From positions 97,780,020 to 97,844,019 of the forward strand of contig OX235272.1 of the NCBI GenBank assembly GCA_944472155.2: 64,000 nucleotides of DNA, in the 5' to 3' direction. Positions within the stretch are counted from its first letter, which is position 1. Each line of letters starts with the position of its first letter. Made by a program: the position numbers and the translations under genes. The notes beneath the pieces are model-generated. The model ran no database searches, was not told the DNA's origin, and saw only the letters and a list, made by a program, of their open reading frames with translations. This document shows, one piece after another, positions 48,101 through 61,269 of the stretch. The DNA is from Trichobilharzia szidati. Taxonomy: Eukaryota; Platyhelminthes; Trematoda; Strigeidida; Schistosomatidae.

Positions 48101-51100
48101 ACACCTAATACTGATTGATTGAGGTGGCTAGTTGTATACCATTCACACCACCCAGTAGTGGTCGTTAACCAAATCAAAGTGGTCTAAACACCCGTCAGTC
48201 GTTTTGCACGTTCGGGACCGAGCTCACCAATGGTGTGCCCGGTTTGTTTCAGCTTAGAGAACCGAATCAGTTCAAACCACCCAATTTCTTGCTAGCTACT
48301 TAGACCGACTGGTAATACCTTAAATCAAAGCTGTTGCGTTAAAGGTAAAGAAAATTCATTCCGCGAATTAAATATAGGAATACAAAAAGCCGATTAAATG
48401 TCATTAGCTTGTATGTTCATTTTAGTGTACAGATACATCATTCACGTTGATACTCTTCGAAGTGTCTTATGTGGTAATGAAACAGGATACCTGTGTTTGG
48501 TCATAAATGTTTTAATTTTGAATAGACTAAACTTTAGCACGTGTTTATTCCAAAGTATGTCCATTTAATAATTGTCTTCTTAGTTGCTTTAGTATAAATA
48601 TTGTTCAAAAGAATTCCAAATATTTCAATATCCTTTTACCAATGTGGAATAACTTTGCATAAATAATTAGTGTGACCCAATTTCCAACATGCTACCATTC
48701 TACTTAAATGTAATCAGATGACCTTATTCTACTTTCATTGTTAAAGTCTTCTACAATTTATTCTAACTTCCTTGTGTGTATCATTTCATTAAAGATGGTA
48801 TTGGAAAAGTTACCACTTTCCTTTGTCTACAGGCATAAAAAGACTGAAAACTTCATTCTAAGTGGATACCTGGTTTGAGTTTTGCAACGGGAAACATAAT
48901 TAAGATTTAAGCGGTATTTTTGGTTCAGTAATGTTTTGTTTTCTATCGGTGCGTAGTTAATTTGCTTTTTCCCCTTCATTTAGGAAAAAGGCGGAGACGT
49001 CTTGTTGTACTTAAAGTTTAATGGCTTTCTATTGGTGCCACAATGCATTCCTTTGCAGAAGACAACATTCAGTGTTATAGTTAGATCAGCTTTCTAAAAA
49101 TATATGAAAGTCTTCATAGTAAGTTTTAAAGCTTTCATGTGGAACAGAGAATTTTATAGAAATCTGACTTCATCATCAGTTATTTAAATCTCTCCAAGAA
49201 GGCTCATCAAACTTCAGTATTTCCGAATACTTCCGGTGTTGTTTCAAATGAATCTTTATTTTCCTTCTATTTTGACGGAGTTTTCATCTGAGTAGTAGAT
49301 TCAAGTTGTCTTTGTAAATTGTCTGAAATCATTCTTGTTAATCTTTAGAATTTATCATGAGTTTGATTGCTTTTTCTGTCCCTCAAATGATGAAATGATA
49401 TTGTGTAATTATATGAATGCTCCATTTTCTCAAGCAGTATATACATATAATCACTGTTTCGTTAACTTTTTGTAGTGTTATCCAGTAGACGCATTGACTA
49501 CTGCTCAGCAAGAAGTTTTGCAACATATGCGGGAACTTGGTCTAGCATACCAACGAAAGCGTACAGCACCTCATTTCTATGTAACCCCTCTTGCTCTTGA
49601 CGTAGCTGGAGGTCATACTAATTTCTTGGAGAGTAAATCAGGAGGATGGGGTCCACAGTTGGGTGTTATTCCGACAGGAGTATCAAAGTCGAGTACGTCA
49701 GAAACCAATAATGTTTTCTCCCAATTATCAACGTCTAGTTCTTCTGATGTGGGTTACATTTTGTTAGAAACTAATTTCCGACTTTACGCTTATACTGGTA
49801 AGTTCTAAATATATGGACTTCATCTTTACTACTATACCCTGTTATTCAAAGAGTCATGCTGACTCGATTATTTTATGCACATTGCTATACAGTATTTTAC
49901 ATCAATCTACATTTTTTAATATACCTCCAGTGGAACTAGTTTATTGTCGGTAAGAGATGGAACAAACTTCACTGATGACTAAGACATCAAATATCTGTAA
50001 AACTTGTAACTGTTGTCTACAGAGCCTTAAATAGACAACTTATCTTGGATAGACATTTCGTCCTGTTTGGGACTCGTTAGCTTGATGCACCGACATCTCC
50101 AGTAACTGTTCCCAGCAAGCATTTCAGTTCAATATAATCAATCAACAGGAAATGCAAACTCACTTATTGTACGAAGACAACTTATTACTTCATTGACTAG
50201 TTGTGTGATTGTGGTAACTGGAGAGAAAATGATCAAGTTATTTGTTTGAAAGCAAAGAAATTTAGATGACTGGAATATCATGTGTAAAAGTGATGTTAGT
50301 AGATGGAGCAGTATCCACTTGACTACACACTGTTAAGTCACTGGTTATTTTCAATACATAACTTTGGAAATATTAGAAGGCTAAAGGCTAAGAACTTGCT
50401 TTTCTTACTTTTATCTGGGCTATTTATCTGTGATATTTACTGTATAATGATATAGTAAATATCTCAGATAGACAAATATCTAAATCTTCATTGGTTTGGT
50501 GACTTGCATTAACTATTAACAAAGATATAAATAATGCTAGTTACCTAAAATTGAAGCCTAGTGAGTAGGTCTAAAATGAGCATCTATTGGTGCAATCATA
50601 TAAGTTCTTAATTTCATTTTTTTTGGGGGGGGGGGTGGCGGAAGGGTTAAATTTTTCCTGACAAATCATTTCTTGGCTTTATTTAGACGTTCGTTACGCG
50701 TGGTTGATGTAATTTTAATACGGATACCATAAATACTACTCACTTCCACTACTTTTCATATAAATCTTATGATAATAGTCTTTACTTTGAGCTAAAAATC
50801 TTTCCCTTGCTCAAACTATATGTACATTTACCTTTTGGTCAGGCGTTTGTTATTTACTGGTAGCCATGTGCTCTGATTAGAACATCATGGCATCGTCTTC
50901 CCACCTATATATAGTATATAATTGTGGATTTCTTCTAAGAAATCCTGATTGATAATTTGCATTCGAATTGCGGAATAGTTAAATCAAACGTTTGAGTTAC
51001 GCGTAGAATCCATAACACAGCATTTGTCTAAAATACACGCAACTCGAGTGTTTGGTTTAATTAATCGAAAGTACTATAGTAAATTATTGTTCCAAATCTG

Positions 51101-54100
51101 TAGTGTTCACATTTTCATGTGCCGAGTCTGAATGTTATTAAACGTGTGTTGACAGAAAAAGCAGCAGGAGCTATGTCAAGAAATGATTACGGCAGACCGA
51201 ATAGAATGTTAACTGAAATGAATTTCAATGGAAATCAGTAATGTGGTTTGGAGAGTAACGACAAAACAAAATACAAATCTATACTACTTACTAGTAATAA
51301 GTAGTTTAAAGGTAGGCATAAATGGAGCAGTATAATGATTAGATACGACAATTAACAATAATATTCCATTTATTTAAAAAATTATGATTGAAGGATTTAT
51401 GTTTTGTTATTGGTATTTCTAAATAAACATAAGTTGAAAATACTTAGTCGAAGTCAATTTTCTTATGAATGGATACTGTCAATTATACTTCCAAGTTTTT
51501 GTTGTCATTTTTGAACTGAATTGTTTGACGTGTTTTGGTATTTGGGCTTCCTAAACCCCATTGCCTATTTTCAGTAGAGTTCATTACTAGGTATGAGACA
51601 AACAAAATCGAATATGAAACGGATAATAATACTTGGTTTATTCATCCTTTCGGATTCCGAGTGAAACGTAGTGCTTCAGAAACGCATGGCTATTCACTCA
51701 GTTCTCTGCAGTCCTTTTTTAGTTGGCTTCACATTTGGTCATAATCTTTCACTTCCTTCCCACAAAATCTCCTCTATGTCAATCTTGAACGCCCAACTCG
51801 TAGTTTCCCATTTGGGTGACACTCGAGTGCTTGGTGGGTGACGTCATTCAGTGGTGTCCTCACCTTGTGTCCAATCTATCTCCATTTTTTTGGCGTATTT
51901 GTTGAGTAGTATGTTCTTGGCAGCTTCTATACCACAGCTCCTTGTTGCTAATCCCTTCTAGTTTTCTGATCTGTAGTATAGAGCCAACCAAAGCAACTTT
52001 TGATGAAAGTCTGTATTAGCCTGTCGGAAACTCTTGTCATGACGCGCCAAGTCTCTGAACCAAATAGAGGTAACTTAGTCAGTTAGTTGAACATAATGAA
52101 AGCGACAACTTATGTCTTACTGTTTGACCAAGACAACTGTGGAGCTGTGGCTTATTGGATTGGGCACTTGACTTCCAACTATTGAACCCCGTTTCAGCTC
52201 CTGAAGTTTGGGCAGACAGTATCATTAATCGTCAAAAAGTAGGTATGGCTAATTGTCAACTGTATCGAAAGTTGATTGAATAAGGACACAGTAATGGTGA
52301 AACTCAGCATATGAACTTCTGCGATTAGTCAGATAAAGGTATGACCTTTGAGAAAAGAAATTCACAATCAGCAAATCAACTCAGACTAACACTTATCGCG
52401 AAACTTGTGTTAAGTATTGCCTTAATTATTTTTCAGTGGATCTCATAAAACCTTAACGACAAGATAATTTGTGCAGGATGTGCAAAATCTTTCACTGAAC
52501 ACTTTCTTATCTGCTCATATTGATCGATATACCTAACAAAGAATTATAATAATGCTGAAAGTTAGTCGTCGTGTATCCGTCGTTATATCATGACATAAGA
52601 ATGACAAAAACATTTCTTATTCACTCGAAATACTATTTGCATCTTTTTAATTGACATAATTTCCCTTCTAAGGGTTAAGTATTTTATTATGAGAAAGTAA
52701 GCAAATACGTAGTCACTTATTTCCCTATTCTTCTTCTTCTGGTATTCATCATGTAATATGAATTTTTTTGAGCCTGAAAGAAATATTCCATTATGTATAT
52801 TATGTCCAACCTTTCCTATTTGAAGCAAAGCCAAATTCAGCAAAGATGCCTTTCTTTATATTCAAAAGCTTTACAATTGTATTAACGTTTACTTACGTGC
52901 ACAATAGTGTATAAACGAATAATAGAAGGTGGTGGCAGGCTGTATCATTAACACGGTGATGCAGAATTTTTCGTTTTTATACCTACTGTCTTAGATAAAA
53001 TCTTTTCCTTTTATATAATCGGACATTTGTGATTCTCTATCCTGTTAATTGTTTTGAGTAAGTGACTAGCGGAGTCAGTTGATAATGGAACTATTTCAAC
53101 TGGTGGTTCATTGAGGGCAATTTCAAAACTGTAGTACTCATTCAGTTGATCTTAATTGATTGTTTCAGTTATCTATCCGTCTAGTCAACTGTCGTCCATT
53201 TTTCCTATATGCGTCAGACATCATTTTTATCTTGCTAAAGTTCCAGTAATTCTTCTCATTCTCATATGTTAGTAGCCTTATTTACTAAATATAATGAATA
53301 GTTATCTTTTTGTATCAGACTGACCCATATACCTAATGGTAAGTCTTCTTTCTGAAGAGCCGTGATGCTAGGTATTATAACGTACTCTCCGTGTTTGTTA
53401 TGAGATTTCACTTTTCATCCAGCTGGAGTTCAAACGAGCTCACTGAAAACTAGGAAAGGAAATGAGCGAAATTGTATGAAAAAGAGAATAATCACATAAA
53501 GATTAATAGACAGAGAAAATTCTTTTCGACTGACTAATTCTATGCCGTATCGTTCAACTGAAACGTGAAGTTTAAGCCGAGTGAAACCTTGCCTTAAGTA
53601 GCCTACACTGTTTCTGAATGCTTGTAGAAATTATCGTTTCTGGAAGTAAATGTTAACATAATGGTTTCTCGAATAATTAATTAAATCATCGTTCATCCAA
53701 TTTTGTTTGTTTTCTTAGATTCACCACTTCGTACAGCTCTTCTTAGTTTATTCAGTAAAATACGAGCACGATTTCCAAATCTTGTTGTTGCTGATATAAC
53801 CCGTGATTCAGTTCGTGAAGCATTGATTCGAGGTATAAGTGCACACCAGGTAATATACAACAATTCACCTAGTTACTAATTATTAAATTCTCTCAACAGA
53901 TTTTATCTTTCCTGACAGCTAATGCACATCCAGATATGTTGCTCAAGGTAAGTCGCAATTCGTTATTTTTTCCCTGTATTATGTTAGATGTGTCTTGATC
54001 AAGAAAAGTTATACATTTAGAAGTATCTGTTATCTATTAAAATTCTCCTGTAATCATCCGTCATTCAGGTGTGTTGTATCGGTGATTTCATGCTATTATC

Positions 54101-57100
54101 TGAAAATTTTAATCTAGATACTATACTAGTAAGAAATTTTTCATTTAAACTTTGCAGTTGTTGAATGCGAGTTACTGCTCCCCGGTGGACGTTAACTCCG
54201 ATTACTAAGATTAAGGTGATTGGATTTGTCGATCATTTCACCTATATTGAAGGTTTCATTAGTCTTAGTAGTCTGATTTCTAACCGAATTCCTAAGGCAA
54301 ATCCTCAAATATAACACATATGACATTTTCCATCTTGCACTATCTGACTAACTTTCTATCATAAGGAGGTATTTCGCTGCTTGTGTAAAAAGTAAAAGGC
54401 ATAAAGAGATTGTAAGTTTTTATTTATAGGCGTCTTAAGGGTGTGAAAGTTTTTAAATCTTTATCTTAACCATTTACTGTTCTTTTATGATTTTAATAAG
54501 ACGCTATTACTCATACTGTTTTCGTCCACTCCATCTTTGCGTACTTTTTAAAACGATTTCCCTGTAACAGTGATAAATTTTATTGTTGTACTCCATGTTA
54601 ACAATGTGTCTCTGTATCGTGAAATTCAAGTTGTGACTTCTTCGCTGTGCAGCTAGACGTGTTACAGTTGCTTTTACTTAAATTTTTCGACCGCCTCCTA
54701 TTATCAAATTAGAAGCATAAACTAACCACTGGGACTAGCAACGATCTTCCTGACGTATTCATTTATGATTTCCGTTGGTTAGTCAGTAAATACACTGCAC
54801 AATTGATTGTTTTAAGGATTAACCCTTCAACTGGTCATTTGTAGACGGTAATCCCACTTTTCCCATTAATGTCTGAGTTGGTGGACTGTATTAATAGTTA
54901 ACACATACACTACAGATGGATCTCATAAAATGGTGCATGAATCATTGGTATACTATGGTCAAGTTTCAGACTATACAAACAATTAATTTCTATGAATACT
55001 GAATTTCATTACTTGATATTAACTTTAGACAGTAGCTGTTTACTTTTTTATATTGATTTACACCCTATTATAAATGATACAGTCTCGTTTTCCAGTAAAA
55101 ATACACTTAAACAAGCAGCTTGAAACAAATCCACCTGTTATCTGATTTGTGTTATTAACTTAGTCTGGTAAAGTGAACTATATTCATTTCTAAACATGAA
55201 TTAAATAGTTTGCAGTAATTCTGAAGTCAGATAGATAACAAAGGTGACAAATGCTGACTAAGTGACTGGGAACTTTGCACAAACGTACAGCAGTCCAAGT
55301 TACCACGCTTCATATGACACATAAAGGTAGCCGAAAAATTTCAGGGAATCTAAAATGAACGGAAACGTATGGGGAAAAAATAAGTAGGCGCATAATAATG
55401 TGAATCTGACGAATCTAAGAGTCCATAAAGAGTTAATGCATCTGTGCCATTTGGAACGGTTTTGAGCCAAATCACCAACAGTCTCTAGCTATTGGTTCCT
55501 AGCGTCCTGAGAACCCACGCTGTCTATGCCTCCTTACGTGGCTGAATGTAGCAGTCAAAAACTTTATGGATTGATACCATGCTTTGATTTGATCATCTGT
55601 AACTAAATCCCAGCCTAATATTGTATTGGCTAACATTGTTAGACACGCGCATCAGGTGCCCCAGCCGCCTCAGTCGATACAGCTTCACAGCATTATCGAC
55701 CAATTTTCCCTCTTTGCATAACACTACACCTTACCACAATATTATTCACTATATTATACCACTTAACACGAGAGACGGAATGTAAACATCTTCAGTTCTC
55801 CCACTTTCAAAGTCCACGTCCCACACTCATAAAGAAGAACAGAGCTAACTTCTACGCAGTGTACTTGCCGTTGGATCGACAGCCGTATATCACGTTTGGC
55901 AAATGTCTCACAAGCCTTTTATATCCGCGATTAGATTTTGTCTTCAATTAGTCCATTAGCCCTGATATCGCTTCCAAGTAATTGAAGTGGTCAAAACACT
56001 AACAGATCCTGTTACGCTATGTCTATTGAACTGCTTCATCTCTCTTGGCATGGCGACTCTAATATGAGTCGTCGACAATTTTGACATGACCGTTAATACA
56101 CTTGTAGTTGCTCTAACGAATTTCCCACCTAGTCGATTCGCAGGCCTATTGTTCTAACCACTATTAGCAACAACAACAACGCGATACGATACCACCGAAA
56201 ACGCGACGCAAGGAGAGAAGTCTGATTGTTGACGTGGAGAGCTTTTACTGTTTCATATCAACAACGAAAACGATGGACAGCGCTTGCGTACGTGTACGCT
56301 TTAAAATGATCGTGGGAGACACTCATAACATTGATTAACTAAAACAGTCAACAATCAATAAGATTTCAGAGGTCATAAGTAGGGTGATAGAAAATTAGGT
56401 CATAAATCAATAAGTGTAGTGAGTGAAATACAAACAGACGCGTGCACCTGCTTTGAGTGGTGATGTTCTCAATGGGACACGAACCCAGCAACCATCGTTT
56501 CAAACACCAAAGTATTATGCACTGGTTGACCGGACGGAATTTGTGCCCTGGATTCTACTGCTATTCACCACCAACCAAAATAACATGATATTAATCTTCA
56601 TAATCAATCAACGTGAAATGCAAATTTACGTAAGTGATGGTTTTCGGATGTCCACTGAATGTAAATAACTTAATTCATCACAATTTAAGTTCCGTAATCC
56701 GTGATTTCGAAGGTTTCTCGAATCAAATCACAAATTGGCTTCAGTATTCTCACTTCTACGGATAAACACTCTTAATAATTTCACTGAAGAAATCATGGAA
56801 TTCTTTCGTTTGTTACTACGATCGATGTTTTTGCATAAAGGAGGAATCAATAGATTTGTGGTGAGAGCTGTCTACTAGCCAAATTGGTAGACAGTAATTT
56901 ACGTCAATATTTACGTTCCCAAGATTTGTCGTGAGAAAATGTGAACAAAGATTGATTCAAAGCCGACCACAGTAGACTTTGCGTAGGCGGAAACAGTTAA
57001 CATATAGAGGATTTGACATTCAAGAAACAGTCACAAAGAGATGGAAGATTAACTTTAAGTGAGAAACAACCAATCAGAAGACTGTGTTTGTTTGCTTAAA

Positions 57101-58113
57101 TATCCATAGTAATGTACATGCAAATATATAAATATGCGTTGATTTCCTTAATAAATGATCTGTTGCCTGACTATTGCCTTCTGTCGTTACAGATTTAATT
57201 AAAGCATGTTCTTCTTTGGCAAATAAATCAACATTATTCAAGCTTCTTAAGACGTATGAATTAGTGTTTTGCACAATCGGTTGTCGATTCTTAATTAACG
57301 TTTCAATACACTGAAATAAATCTGGGATCAATAGATAGTATGATCTACGTGTCAAGCTCTAGACGAATTTTAAAGTCTATTGTTGGTCACTGGATTAAGC
57401 AGTCAGTTTTCAAACAATGTCTCACAGCCCTTACACTACAGTTACAGCTGTTTGCTCAGTTGACTAATGGCCCACTACAAATTTAAAGACATATAGTTAC
57501 AAATACAATAAATATGGGAATAATTTAAATGCACTTGTCATAGAATTATATTTTTCAAGCGATAATTTTTATTATGCTTCATAAATCATTTCTCATATTT
57601 TTCTTTCTTTGCTTATGTAGATGCCTGTCCTACCGCCTACATTAACAGATCAAATTCGTCTATGGGAATTGGAACGAGATCGATTTGTATTTCAAGAAGG
57701 TTGCCTATATGAACAATTCTCTCGGAATACAGATTTTGAAATGGTTCGAGATTATGCCAAAGTAATTAGTGTTATTAAGGATTTTATCGTCCTCTCTAAA
57801 ACTTCTTTTTCCTTTAATATCAGTAAAAATTTTGAGCATTGTGGATTAGATCAAATAAAGTACAATTATATTTCAATAGTTTACACACAATGATAAGTTT
57901 TGTTATTGGTAATATTTCGAGCAAAATTACTGCCCCTGTTCATACCACCGTTGGAATTGTTTTTTTGTTGAAATATAATTATACTTTATTCTTTTTCCTT
58001 CTTAGAGTATTGGAGTTTTACTCTGGGAGAATCCTGAACGAAGACTTATGGTTGTGTCTAAAGCAGGTCATGAAGATGTACGGAAATTTTGGAAAAACAA
58101 ACGTCCTTCTTAG
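45187..58113 (+). CDS. GTF2H4: TFIIH subunit 4 (p52/Tfb2), 10 exons
   Basis: Coding exons: 45187-45530, 45565-45661, 45715-45803, 45861-45972, 46021-46089, 49476-49797, 53719-53849, 53900-53947, 57621-57761, 58006-58113. All introns are GT-AG with compatible phases, and the 1,461-nt frame gives 486 residues (human about 462). Diagnostic blocks: [16 protein letters not shown] near residue 65, [21 protein letters not shown] spanning the first splice, [26 protein letters not shown] (about 335-345), then [16 protein letters not shown] and the C-terminal [18 protein letters not shown]. p52 is a core TFIIH subunit: in other eukaryotes it anchors and stimulates the XPB ATPase and binds p8/TTDA through its C-terminus, in transcription initiation and nucleotide-excision repair. 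The start is the first ATG after a pyrimidine-rich AG acceptor at 45152, which could serve a 5' UTR intron or spliced-leader addition. The first four introns are 34, 53, 57 and 48 nt; introns 5, 6 and 8 are 3.4-3.9 kb and contain transposons. No damage seen. Confidence 0.95.
47632..47941. mobile_element. 310-bp foldback (MITE-like) element
   Basis: Starts tcattataaattacttaaa and ends with its reverse complement. The two arms of roughly 150 bp pair through blocks 'aatcaaaacaagatttttctga', 'aagccacagct.cttcagc' and 'tgaccatcaaa'. No coding capacity. It lies in intron 5 of GTF2H4. I could not identify a clear target duplication or assign a superfamily. Confidence 0.75.
50040..50110 (-). ncRNA. 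Degenerate SMalpha-type hammerhead
   Basis: Minus strand has CTAACGA-GTCC-CAAACA-GGAC-GAAATG then TCTATC, matching the SMalpha hammerhead layout. The CUGANGA box is altered (CTAACGA), so activity is unlikely. In intron 6 of GTF2H4. Confidence 0.5.
50625..50635 (+). repeat. Homopolymer G tract
   Basis: Eleven consecutive G directly after an eight-T run, then TGGCGG; very unusual in this AT-rich context. In intron 6 of GTF2H4. Confidence 0.6.
51770..52080 (-). pseudogene. RTE-like RT C-terminal fragment
   Basis: Minus strand includes [21 protein letters not shown] and KTRRD, the family's 'TWRVT...NRLQTFINSC' region, followed by broken frames. Same family as 35310-36330 and 60930-61260. Inside intron 6 of GTF2H4. 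A short tRNA-like string near 52140-52195 ('gtggcttattggattgg', 'ttgaaccccg') may be a SINE remnant. Confidence 0.6.
55430..56060 (-). pseudogene. Degenerate non-LTR RT C-terminal fragment
   Basis: Diverged minus-strand relative of 504-1090: 'gagccaaatcacc', 'ctcagtcgatacagcttcacag', 'tattataccacttaacacgagaga' and 'gtctcacaagccttttatatccgcga' parallel the same positions in that copy. Riddled with indels. Inside intron 8 of GTF2H4. Confidence 0.65.
56857..57191 (+). mobile_element. Solo LTR with 4-bp target duplication GATT
   Basis: A 335-bp unit beginning TGTGGTGAGAG and ending CGTTACA (TG...CA ends), flanked by GATT at 56853-56856 and 57192-57195. It contains 'atatataaatatgcg' (TATA-like) then 'aataaa', which suggests plus orientation. 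A second copy is at 60532-60865. No internal coding region is attached. A 4-bp duplication suits Gypsy-group elements. Inside intron 8 of GTF2H4. Confidence 0.85.
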
Positions 58114-58253
58114 GATCATGTCGAATTTTACATGCTGCTACAATAAATCGAATTTCAGATGTATTATATGTACATATATAAAGATTAATACTTGTTAATT
58201 ATTCAAAATTCTCCAGCCTTTAGTATTTATTTGTACTTCTCAGAATGTAAATA

Positions 58254-58259
58254 AATAAA
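58254..58259 (+). promoter_or_regulatory. Polyadenylation signal of GTF2H4
   Basis: AATAAA about 140 nt after the stop codon at 58113, in an 'aataaataaaa' context; the likely 3' end signal of the TFIIH subunit gene. Confidence 0.55.
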
Positions 58260-58439
58260 AATTCTCTTGTGATTCCTAATAACCTGTACTCAAAAATCTA
58301 AGAAGTTGATGATACAGTTGTCACTCTATGAGATAGTCCGTACCCTAGACCTTTTGGATATTACCCATTCTGTCGTCAAATGTACGTTAGGAAGTTAAAT
58401 TATTAGAAAATCTCAGGATTTTAGGTCTTCAGTTATCCA

Positions 58440-58850
58440 TATCCTAAGGTCAGTTGTGATCCCCAATAGTTCATTGATAAAGTCTTTGACCGCAGTACTG
58501 GGTGACGTGAGATCGAATCTCATTGGAGCCATTAGTTTTCAAATGTTGCAGAATACGCCTTGCTGATGAGCTCCAGCAAGCACCAGCCCTATCTCCGGGG
58601 GCTTTCTGTCAATTGTTCCCAACCGTCTAACATCAAACCACCTTGCAGTTATCTGGTTGCTTCTACGAGAGCAATTAAACTCATGGCAAGAGTGAAGTAT
58701 ACTGTCCCAAACGAATGACCAACCAAATTCATTTAAACAACTAGTCAGATCAGTCGCATATGGAAAGGTGAGTCCATTATTACGAATTCCCCAACGTTCT
58801 GTGATACCTGGAACACGCACGAATGAATAGGTTGCAAACAGTTGTCGTCA
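58440..58850. repeat. Probable SINE-like repeat fragment
   Basis: A B-box-like 'gagatcgaatctc' near 58509 follows 'ttcattgataaagtctttgaccgcagtactgggt', split by phrase, a typical tRNA-like arrangement with a non-coding body. No second full copy was found in this window, so the call is weak. The 93-codon minus-strand ORF across it is not supported as a gene. Confidence 0.3.
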
Positions 58851-59729
58851 TTCAGTCATAGTCAATACACCATGGATCATTCTTCTGCTCATGATGATCC
58901 ATTAGGACGCACACCAATCAGTCAGATTATCCTTGCCAACGTCATGAGTAAATATTACTGTATAACACTGACACTGTCAAAGTCAGACTCAGTACTGTTC
59001 ACAGTGCCCCGAATAAGCTTTTGCAGACCATAGAAAGCCTGCACTATGTTTTATATGAATCAAGGATTAGATTCATGTTTGGAAGTGATAAGATTTCGAA
59101 ACTTTTCCTCGTTAATATTAACGCATTTTAGTAAAAAAGCGCAAGAGACAAACATGTTAAGAAAGTGTCTTCTGAGTTTCTCAATATGATGGAGAAGAGG
59201 TTCTCAATGAATTAAGTGAATAGACCTGACTGTTCTCTATTAATAGGTTTTGATGGTTTCATTCTGAATTATACAATGTATTGTAATCCCCCTTACTTTC
59301 AACTAGGTGTATCTACATATCTCCAAAAATTCAAGGTATAGTGTAAACTGATCAGAGAGAGTAATTAGTGCTTCTGTATCTTGAAATAAATATAGAAACT
59401 ACCAGTTGAATGAATGTTGTCGTGACTTTCTGCACAAATCTAGTTTCTAATATGTATGGGACGTCAAAGACAACATAGGCGGCCTGCTTGAAACTTGAGA
59501 TACCGGAAACATCCATCAATATATAATTTCTCTCGTTCAGCTTTTTTAAATCTAATAAAATATGACTTCTAATAGTATTAATTGTTCTGGCGAGAATGTT
59601 CACAACCTGCTGGTTCGCAAGTTTCTACTAAACATGGGGAAAAGCACAGTGCTGGATGTCAACGTATCCCAGTACATGAGATAACTGTTCCTAACTTGTA
59701 CTCCTGAACTTTTTATAATTGGCATTCAT

Positions 59730-59800
59730 GGAGGATTTCATCATGAGCTGACATCAGTTAGAGAACCACTGGAAAACCTGGGAGTACTGGCCAGCAATCA
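59730..59800 (-). repeat. 3' remnant of the SINE/hammerhead repeat
   Basis: 'gatttcatcatgagctgac', 'atcagttagagaacca' and 'ggaaaacctg.gagtactgg' match the ends of the units at 63232-64000, truncated just before the hammerhead core. Confidence 0.65.
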
Positions 59801-60531
59801 AACAAAAATCCTTACAAAATCAATACTTGAAAATTGGCATTCAATCAGATGTCGTGCGTTTCTCGAAGTAGACAAAGAAGAGATATCATAATGGATTGGT
59901 TTACGCTTCAGGTCAGATAGCTTTGTGTCACACGATCTGCTGTCAGTTGATATTTTATTTGAAGATCTTGGAAGAAAGGAAAGTATTCAACTATTCGGAA
60001 ACTGAATATGAATGTGTCATTACAGAAGATTTAAAGAAAAAACATTCTTCACTATAGTTGTTAATTAATCAAACCGCCAGAAACAGCGTCTAAATTTTCA
60101 TTTCCCTGAGTGTATAAAGTGCGACTTTGAAGGCTTATAAATGAAAAATCATTTCTGAATTTTAAAATTTAAATTCAGTACCATGACTACATAACATGTG
60201 TGTGCTGTTGATTCCAAATGGATTTGGACTTGTCATGTAGTAATTAAAAGCTGGTATCCTTCCTGCATTCTGTGACACTATGAGAGTACTTTTTTGTTTT
60301 TTTAACAAACTCTTTGATCAACACAGCTACTGTTACATAATTTGAATTCATGTGAAAGTGTAATACTGCCATTCTGCTTCTCATTCTTCGGATTACTTAT
60401 GTTTCCCTACATTTAAAAGTATTTTAGTTATGTAGAATTGAAATATACTGACAGTTGACCATAAGTAAATACAAAGTATTAGTCAGGACGTTGCTTGATA
60501 AAGCACGTAAACTTATTTGGTTAACTACTAT

Positions 60532-60865
60532 TGTGGTGTGAGCTGCCTACCAGCCAAATTGGTAGATAGTAATTTACGTCAATGTTTACGTTCCCAAGAT
60601 TTGTCGTGAGAAAATGTGAACAAAGATTGATTCAAAGCCGACCACAGTAGACTTTGCGTAGGCGGAAACAGTTAACATATAGAGGATTTGACATTCAAGA
60701 AACAGTCACAAAGAGATGGAAGATTAACTTTAAGTGAGAAACAACCAATCAGAAGACTGTGTTGTCTACTTAATTAAACTGTAATAATGTACATGAAATA
60801 TATAAATATGCGTTGATTTCCTTAATAAACGATCTGTTGCCTGACCGTTGTCTTCTGTTGTTACA
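60532..60865 (+). mobile_element. Solo LTR with 4-bp target duplication CTAT
   Basis: A 334-bp close copy of the LTR at 56857-57191, beginning TGTGGTGTGAG and ending GTTACA, flanked by CTAT at 60528-60531 and 60866-60869. The different target duplications show independent insertions, each reduced to a single LTR by recombination. Confidence 0.85.
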
Positions 60866-60929
60866 CTATTACTATTATCATCCCCTTGTGTTCCAAGTAA
60901 AACAGGGCTTCAACAGTATTTCTCCATTT

Positions 60930-61260
60930 TCTCTTGTTCTCTGCAGCCCCACGATTGCTCCTTAGTTGTGATCTCCTGCATGTCACCCTCGAACGTTCAA
61001 CTCGTCGGTTTCCACTCGGGGGTATGCCTAGAACGTGATACCACCGATGGTGTCTTTCACATCTCGATTTCCTTCAGCATATTTGTTGAGCAATAGGTTC
61101 TTCATTGATTCGTTCCAAGAATTTCTTGTTGCTAATCCTTTCTGGTCATTCGATCTTCAGTACGGAGTGAAGGTAGTTGTTAATAAAAGTCTGTAGTAGC
61201 CTGTTAGAGATGCTTTCTGTGACGCGCCAAGTTTCTGACTCGTATAGAAGTAGTGACTTA
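60930..61260 (-). pseudogene. RTE-like RT C-terminal fragment
   Basis: Minus strand: 'cttggcgcgtcacagaaagc', 'aacaggctactacagac', 'aaaggattagcaacaag' and 'gaagaacctattgctcaaca' translate in broken frames to the TWRVTESISNRL, RISNKK and EEPIAQQI blocks also seen at 84-302. Interrupted by a TGA in 'cgaatgaccag'. Confidence 0.65.
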
Positions 61261-61269
61261 ATACTGGTT

